DNA of 64,000 nucleotides from Dendrobium chrysotoxum (lineage: Eukaryota; Streptophyta; Magnoliopsida; Asparagales; Orchidaceae), in contig CM034298.1 of the NCBI GenBank assembly GCA_019925795.1, positions 47,828,365 to 47,892,364 of the forward strand. The letters run 5' to 3'. Positions within the stretch are counted from its first letter, which is position 1; each line of letters opens with the position of its first letter. Of the stretch, positions 59,725 through 64,000 are shown one piece after another. A program made the translations under genes and the position numbers. The notes beneath the pieces were generated by a model, which saw only the letters and a program-made list of their open reading frames with translations, was not told the origin of the DNA and did no database searches.

Positions 59725-61713
59725 CTGTAGCCTTTGGAAAACCCCATTGAGACCTCTGACCCCTCGAAAACCCAAGCTCTCGTACCCGACGCTCGTACCG
59801 CCTGGCACCGTGCTCCAAGGAAGGTCTGAAAGACAGCCGCACCCAAGACATCCGTGTGTAGCTAACCCCTGTAGAACTGGATGGCAGGGCAAGAAGAAAA
59901 CTGAAACCTATCCCAAGCCTCAGCAGATTTAACCAAGTTAGAGCTGCAACGTAAAAATGACTCTCTAGCGGAATAGCCCCCATGCGTCATGCATCCGTAA
60001 CCCCTGGAAGTGGTATCCGTCCATCGTAGGCTGTGGCCTATGAGAAATCGAACCGCCTGGCCACCCCATTGGGCTGGTAGCCCTCCAATGTAACAAAACC
60101 ACCCTGACAGTGGCATAACCATCCTAGCCGCATGCTGATAAAGTGCTCAGCAACAGCCAAACTCTGACTACGAAGTAGCAGCATGTGCCTACCTCTGCGG
60201 TCAACCTCATCAACTACAACTGTACCCCTCTGGTGGGGTGGCAAACTAAGAGTGTCTGGCTGGTGGACCAAGGAGAACCTGTCTGAGCCTAGCTGCGGGG
60301 TAAAGAAAAATAGACGGATCCTCTCTGACTTGAAGGTAGAAGACGCCTAGAAGAGCTGTAGGACTGTGAGAAACCTTCTCTGTAGGAAGTAGGCTGGGGT
60401 CTCTAAACAGGAAAAGGCTCCCAGTACATGTAAGTGAACCCAAGCGAGTAAGTACTACCACGGTAAAGCTGAATCCTGTATCTCTAAAGGGCTGGCCTCA
60501 GAAACTATCCATAAAACTCTGTACACTCTAACAAGGATGGTAGGAGCTAAAGCAAGCATTTGCCCTTCAAAAAACTGATTGGCTGCTAGTAGAATGCTGA
60601 ATATCAAAGATCCAGTCCTAAATGGAAGTACGAAGGTGTTGAGACAGAGTGCCAAAAATCCCGCTAGTAAAAGGTCCTCGTCAACACCTGGTAATGTTGA
60701 AGAAGTACCACCACTAGAGAAAAGAGGCTCGGCGGTCTCCTCTGTCAACGGAACCCCTCACTGCAAACCAAAGTCGAAGGGGTCGTGTAGTGACACTGTT
60801 GCTGAAAATAAGTACTCCTCCTAAAGGAAGCAGTGAACCCAAAGGTCTACAGGTATGACGGTCCGGCCACGAATCGACAAACCCAACACTCTGAATGTCT
60901 ACCTATAGTGCTCGAGAAGTGTTGGGTAAATAGCCAGTAGTGGTAACCTTCCTCTCCTGTCACCGTCTGCTGAAGGAACCCAGTGAAAAAGTTGCTCGTC
61001 CGGGGACACACATTCCTTAAAATAGTGTCCAAAGGCTGGTAGCCCGAAGACCGTCTGCAAGTCTAAAAGGGTAATTGTAAGCTCCTCCGCTCTGACCGAA
61101 TAAGTACTATGCCTAGCATCCCAGAACTCAACCAAACCACGGGCCCAAGACGCGGGGAGGCCTCCGTAGTCAAACAGTGAGGCGTACACGACCTCATAGA
61201 TCCCTGCTGCCCGAAGAGTCTCCCTGTGTGCCTGAAGTATGTAGCGGGCCGAGTGAACATAGCCTCTGATCGGGCTCTGAATCTGTCTGACTGTAAAATC
61301 CCTTGGCCACTCTAGTGGAGTTGACTGCAATTGTTTGTGACTGAGAAGTCTCGACTGCCCAACTGACTCTAGTGTGTCTGTAATAGGCTCCAAAACATCA
61401 CAAGTACCAGACTAAGCTGCATAATAAACCTCTCCAGCGGGTGATACTCCCCGCACTGTAGTCTGAGGCTGGTGACCCACCTGTCGGGGTCCTCAAAAGG
61501 AACATAATCCTCAGGAAGCTCCGAGAGTAGAGGGAAGCAAACAAAGAAGTCATGGAAGATGTCGCATCCCTGCAACATATCCTGGTGCTGCTCCAGTCGG
61601 TCTCGTACGTCAACAGTGCCCTGAGGGTCATGCCTATCAATGGTCTCCCAAATGGCATCCTTACTAGGCTCGCCTGGAGGTAGGTCATCGGGTCTCTGCC
61701 AATGAAACATCTC

Positions 61714-61807
61714 CTGCACGAGGAGAGAATAAAAGTATATCAAAAAGTAGTTGTGGTAATCGCGTATGCTAAAAAAGATAGCTACTAAAGGTTATTAACC
61801 AACTTAC
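61714..61807 (-). other. Intron 1 of the antisense PMD gene
   Basis: Minus strand donor ATT|GTAAGTTGG at 61807 and acceptor with a pyrimidine tract, TTTTATTCTCTCCTCGTGCAG, just before 61713. 94 bases. Confidence 0.6.
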
Positions 61808-61844
61808 AATAAACGTGATATACTCTGAACACGTATCACATTTG

Positions 61845-61856
61845 TTGGGGGGCATT
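61845..61856 (+). other. Polypurine tract of element B
   Basis: TTGGGGGGCATT directly before the 3' LTR start TGCTGACCCC at 61857, same as element A. Confidence 0.75.
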
Positions 61857-61967
61857 TGCTGACCCCTAAAACTATCCCAGAAATCATGAATTTTATAAAG
61901 ATGATTTAGCTTGAATGTGGATCACATCTTGATTTTGCTAAGCAGTGGCTGAGAAAACAATCAAATA

Positions 61968-62440
61968 AGGAACTTAAAGTTCTTATTGATGGAATTGATT
62001 TGTTCAGAAACATTTCTCTCTTGTCCATAGTGGGGGATGGTGTTATGGGAAAGTCAACACTCTTGCAACATATTTGCGAAGATGAAATAACATAGGAATT
62101 TGATCTTAAAATGTTGGTTTATGTTTCCATCAACTTTGATGTAAAAATAAAATTGGATTCACTTCATGCACTCTAAAAGAAACTTATGGAGGAGGAAACA
62201 ATTAAATTAGCGGGCCTAGAAGAAGATGAATGTCTACAGCTCCTCAACCCTCATGCATTGGCTGGTGTAAAGAACCAATGATGATCATAAAATTTATAAT
62301 TAAGATCCATTGTTGGAGAAATAGTTAAAAATCTTTTAGGATCTTCGTTGGCAACTAATGTCATTGGTGGTGTTCTGAAGGACAACTTGGATGAAAGGTA
62401 TTGGAGGACAGTTCTAGAAAGTAATTTATTTGCGATGAAA
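61968..62440 (+). pseudogene. NB-ARC fragment, copy in 3' LTR of element B
   Basis: Same internally deleted fragment as 42063-42530. The P-loop here reads GDGVMGKSTL, extra stops break it (for example in 'DSLHAL*KKLMEE'), and 'VGEIVKNLLGSSLATNVIGG' carries substitutions. Confidence 0.78.
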
Positions 62441-62455
62441 ATAACGAATCAAGCA

Positions 62456-63433
62456 GCACGAGGCCAATTAAATGATGTCCGATTGTGAAACGGACTTCAC
62501 CACTGCGTCTGAAATGCTTTCAAACTTTAAAAACTATATTTTGTTTATTCAATTTGAAGCATTCGGATTGGCGGCGCGATCGAGATGATTCAAATACAAT
62601 AATGCGCATTTCAAGAAAATTGGCCTCATCGTCGCCCAAATGACATCCGATTGCAAAACAGACTTCGCCATTACATTTTGTTTATTTAATTTGAAGTATT
62701 CAGATTGGTGGCATGAATCCTAAGGCGATTTAAATATAAGGAATAGGAAATTGGCCTCATCATTGCCCAAATGACATCCGATTGTGAAACGGGCTGCATC
62801 ATTGCATCTGAAACATCGTCGACATCAAAAATCTATATTTTATTTAATAAATTTGGGTCATCCGGGGTGGTGGCATGCAAATCAAAGCGATCCTAATGCG
62901 ATACAATAATACATATTTCAAGAAAAATTGGCCTCGTCGTCACCCAAATAATCTTCGATCGACGAACCGACTTTGCCACTGTATCCAGAACATCCCAAAT
63001 ACTTAAGAATGACTTTTAATTTGATTGAATTAAATGACATACAAGAAAGTCGGCATGAATTTTGAGGTAAAACATAAATCATAAGATAATGATGCACATG
63101 CTAAGGAATTTAGCCCTCGGCATTGACCAAATGATCTCTGATTGACGAACAGACTTTTCCACCTCATCTAGAACACTATCAATACTCTAAGATGACTATC
63201 AATTTGTCCAAATTAAAATTGTGTCGTGACCGACAAGGGTTCTAATACAATAATGCTTATTTCGAGGAAATTAATGCTCGGCCCTAACCAAATGACATCC
63301 GATCGTGAAACTGACTGTGTCATTACGACTGAAACCTTGGCAATACCCTAAATACACTATTAATTTATTTAATTTTGATATTCAATAAAATTGACATGTT
63401 AAACGAGGCAAAAATGCACGAAAATCAAGGAGT
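62456..63433 (+). repeat. Six tandem repeats, copy in 3' LTR of element B
   Basis: Counterpart of 42551-43560. The second unit is shorter by roughly 30 bases (loss around 'cattacattttgtttattta'). Confidence 0.75.
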
Positions 63434-63593
63434 TCCACACAAAATGAGATGATTTCAGTAAACAATACGTTGTTGGTACTTCCAATTAATGTGAATACCA
63501 GTTATAGCAAGTCATTATTAATGTTGCCTATAAATTTAAATAAAAATGGCAAGTCAAAACAAAAATCAAAATAACATTCAATTTTACCTCGTA

Positions 63594-63775
63594 TGCTTTA
63601 AACCGTTTTCCTGCTTCGAATCTCTGGTGATCTCCCAAAATCCCGCTGAAGGCAAGTCTAATAGATGTCAAAACAGCCCCTGAGGCCTGAGCTCGATCAA
63701 AAGAAAATAAGATCTCTTATGTTGTCAAAAGGAAGCCTTCTTCACCTTTGAACTCCTCGGCACGTCCCTCTCTCA
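63594..63775 (-). pseudogene. Exon-like host fragment, copy in 3' LTR of element B
   Basis: Minus strand, same frame as 43715-43935 with a few changes. Here the donor context still reads GAGGTAAAA near 63590. Confidence 0.45.
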
Positions 63776-64000
63776 CACCAAGTGCCAACCCAGGCGAACA
63801 AAACTTCCACCTTCACTGTGCTGAGAACCGGCCAGCTTTCCCTCTATCCCACCTGCCTCCAAGCCTCGAAATCCCCTCCTGCAACTTCTCGAGAAGTCTC
63901 AGACGCAGGAGTTGCCTGTACCTGCAGCTAGCCGAGCAATCCTTGCTCACTGTGGTTGCTGAAATCCTCCAGATTTACGCCTGAACTACCATCCTCTGCT

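Larger units (their letters stand above)
58376..61808 (-). pseudogene. Antisense plant mobile domain (PMD) gene in element B, four-exon model
   Basis: Model: exon 1 ending 61808, exon 2 61713-59725, exon 3 59635-59159, exon 4 59073-58376, with introns of 94, 89 and 85 bases. Exon 2 holds the PMD: 'ASWARGLVEFWDARHSTYSV' and 'RAEELTITLLDLQTVFGLPA' (61150-61030), 'FLALCLNTFVLPFRTGSLIF' and 'GQMLALAPTILVRVYRVLWI' (60650-60500), 'FISMRLGWLCHCQGGFVTLE' and 'GYQPNGVARRF' (60150-60040). From 61393 to 59669 one frame continues with about seven stops but no frameshift; a single shift lies near 61405-61425. Exon 3 is Pro/Ser-rich; exon 4 has a likely coiled coil (EQFQRAQSEFQTLDKIVGRL). PMD proteins (MAIN/MAIL1 family) are linked to silencing and genome integrity in plants, and PMD genes are known passengers of plant transposons. 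First exon and start codon are uncertain (an ATG lies at 61710). Confidence 0.8.
41950..64000 (+). mobile_element. Element B: giant Ogre-like retrotransposon with captured host genes (right end outside window)
   Basis: LTR starts TG(T/C)TGACCCCTAAAAC at 41950 and 61857; the 5' LTR ends at about 47672 and a primer-binding site follows at 47679. Between them lie ORF1-like, gag, protease, RT, two RNase H domains and integrase remnants, noncoding repeats and an antisense PMD gene. Internal length is about 14.2 kb and the LTR about 5.7 kb, in the size class of Ogre. At least 3.5 kb of 3' LTR lies beyond 64000, so the target duplication (left candidate ACTGG, 41945-41949) cannot be checked. Confidence 0.9.
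61857..64000 (+). repeat. 3' LTR of element B (first 2.1 kb, right end outside window)
   Basis: It matches 41950-44130 in order. It contains the NB-ARC fragment, the six tandem units (62456-63433) and the antisense exon-like fragment (63594-63775), each with point differences. Confidence 0.9.

Noticed and set aside
58763..61743. PMD region as an active host gene
   Set aside because: About seven in-frame stops in exon 2, two in exon 4 and one frameshift show that this copy is a pseudogene bounded by the element's pol and 3' LTR.

Overview
This is gene-poor, AT-rich nuclear DNA from a flowering plant with a large, repeat-filled genome. It is built almost entirely from decayed LTR retrotransposons. 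The captured NB-ARC fragment (RGA-type, with a stretch reading IGSPLATKVIGGVLKDNLDE) reminds me of monocot, perhaps palm, resistance genes, but that is only a weak hint. I see no intact host gene, no tRNA or rRNA, and no prokaryotic feature. The supplied open reading frames may begin at non-ATG codons, so starts are approximate; most real coding traces are broken by stops and frameshifts. Layout: (1) Element A, from before base 1 to 20985 on the plus strand, is a very large Ty3/gypsy element of the Tat lineage (Ogre-like). Its 5' LTR (1-4726) lacks about 265 bases outside the window. Its internal gag-protease-RT-RNase H-archaeal-type RNase H-integrase region is 4727-15651 and its 3' LTR is 15652-20985. 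(2) 20986-27348 is degenerate DNA with a 225-bp MITE-like element, a gag-like scrap, a LINE scrap and two diverged 550-bp direct repeats. (3) Element C, 27349-37788 on the minus strand, is a complete but mutated Tat-type element with LTRs of 935 and 990 bp and a perfect 5-bp target duplication (AGCCT). It carries a plus-strand (antisense) accessory gene of the 'putative gypsy-type transposon' family between integrase and its 3' LTR, preceded by a GC-rich patch, a perfect five-unit heat-shock element and a TATA box. (4) 37794-41949 is degenerate AT-rich flanking DNA. (5) Element B, from 41950 past 64000 on the plus strand, is a second Ogre-like giant related to A. Its 5.7-kb 5' LTR (41950-47672) carries an internally deleted NB-ARC gene fragment, six diverged 161-181-bp tandem repeats and an antisense exon-like fragment with a splice donor. 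Its gag-pol runs from 47997 to about 56980, followed by hairpins and tandem repeats, and then an antisense plant mobile domain (PMD) gene with three phase-consistent introns (58376-61808). The 3' LTR starts at 61857 and leaves the window. How the parts fit: A and B share gag-pol, the 3' noncoding repeats and the 3' half of the LTR, but the 5' halves of their LTRs are unrelated, so LTRs have been rebuilt by module exchange or capture. Both B and C carry an antisense accessory gene at the same place (after integrase), of two different families. Premature stops in A, B and the PMD gene are mostly explained by C-to-T or G-to-A changes, as expected for long-methylated DNA. The most interesting objects are the intron-containing antisense PMD gene in B, the NB-ARC capture in B's LTR, and the heat-shock-type promoter in front of the antisense gene in C.
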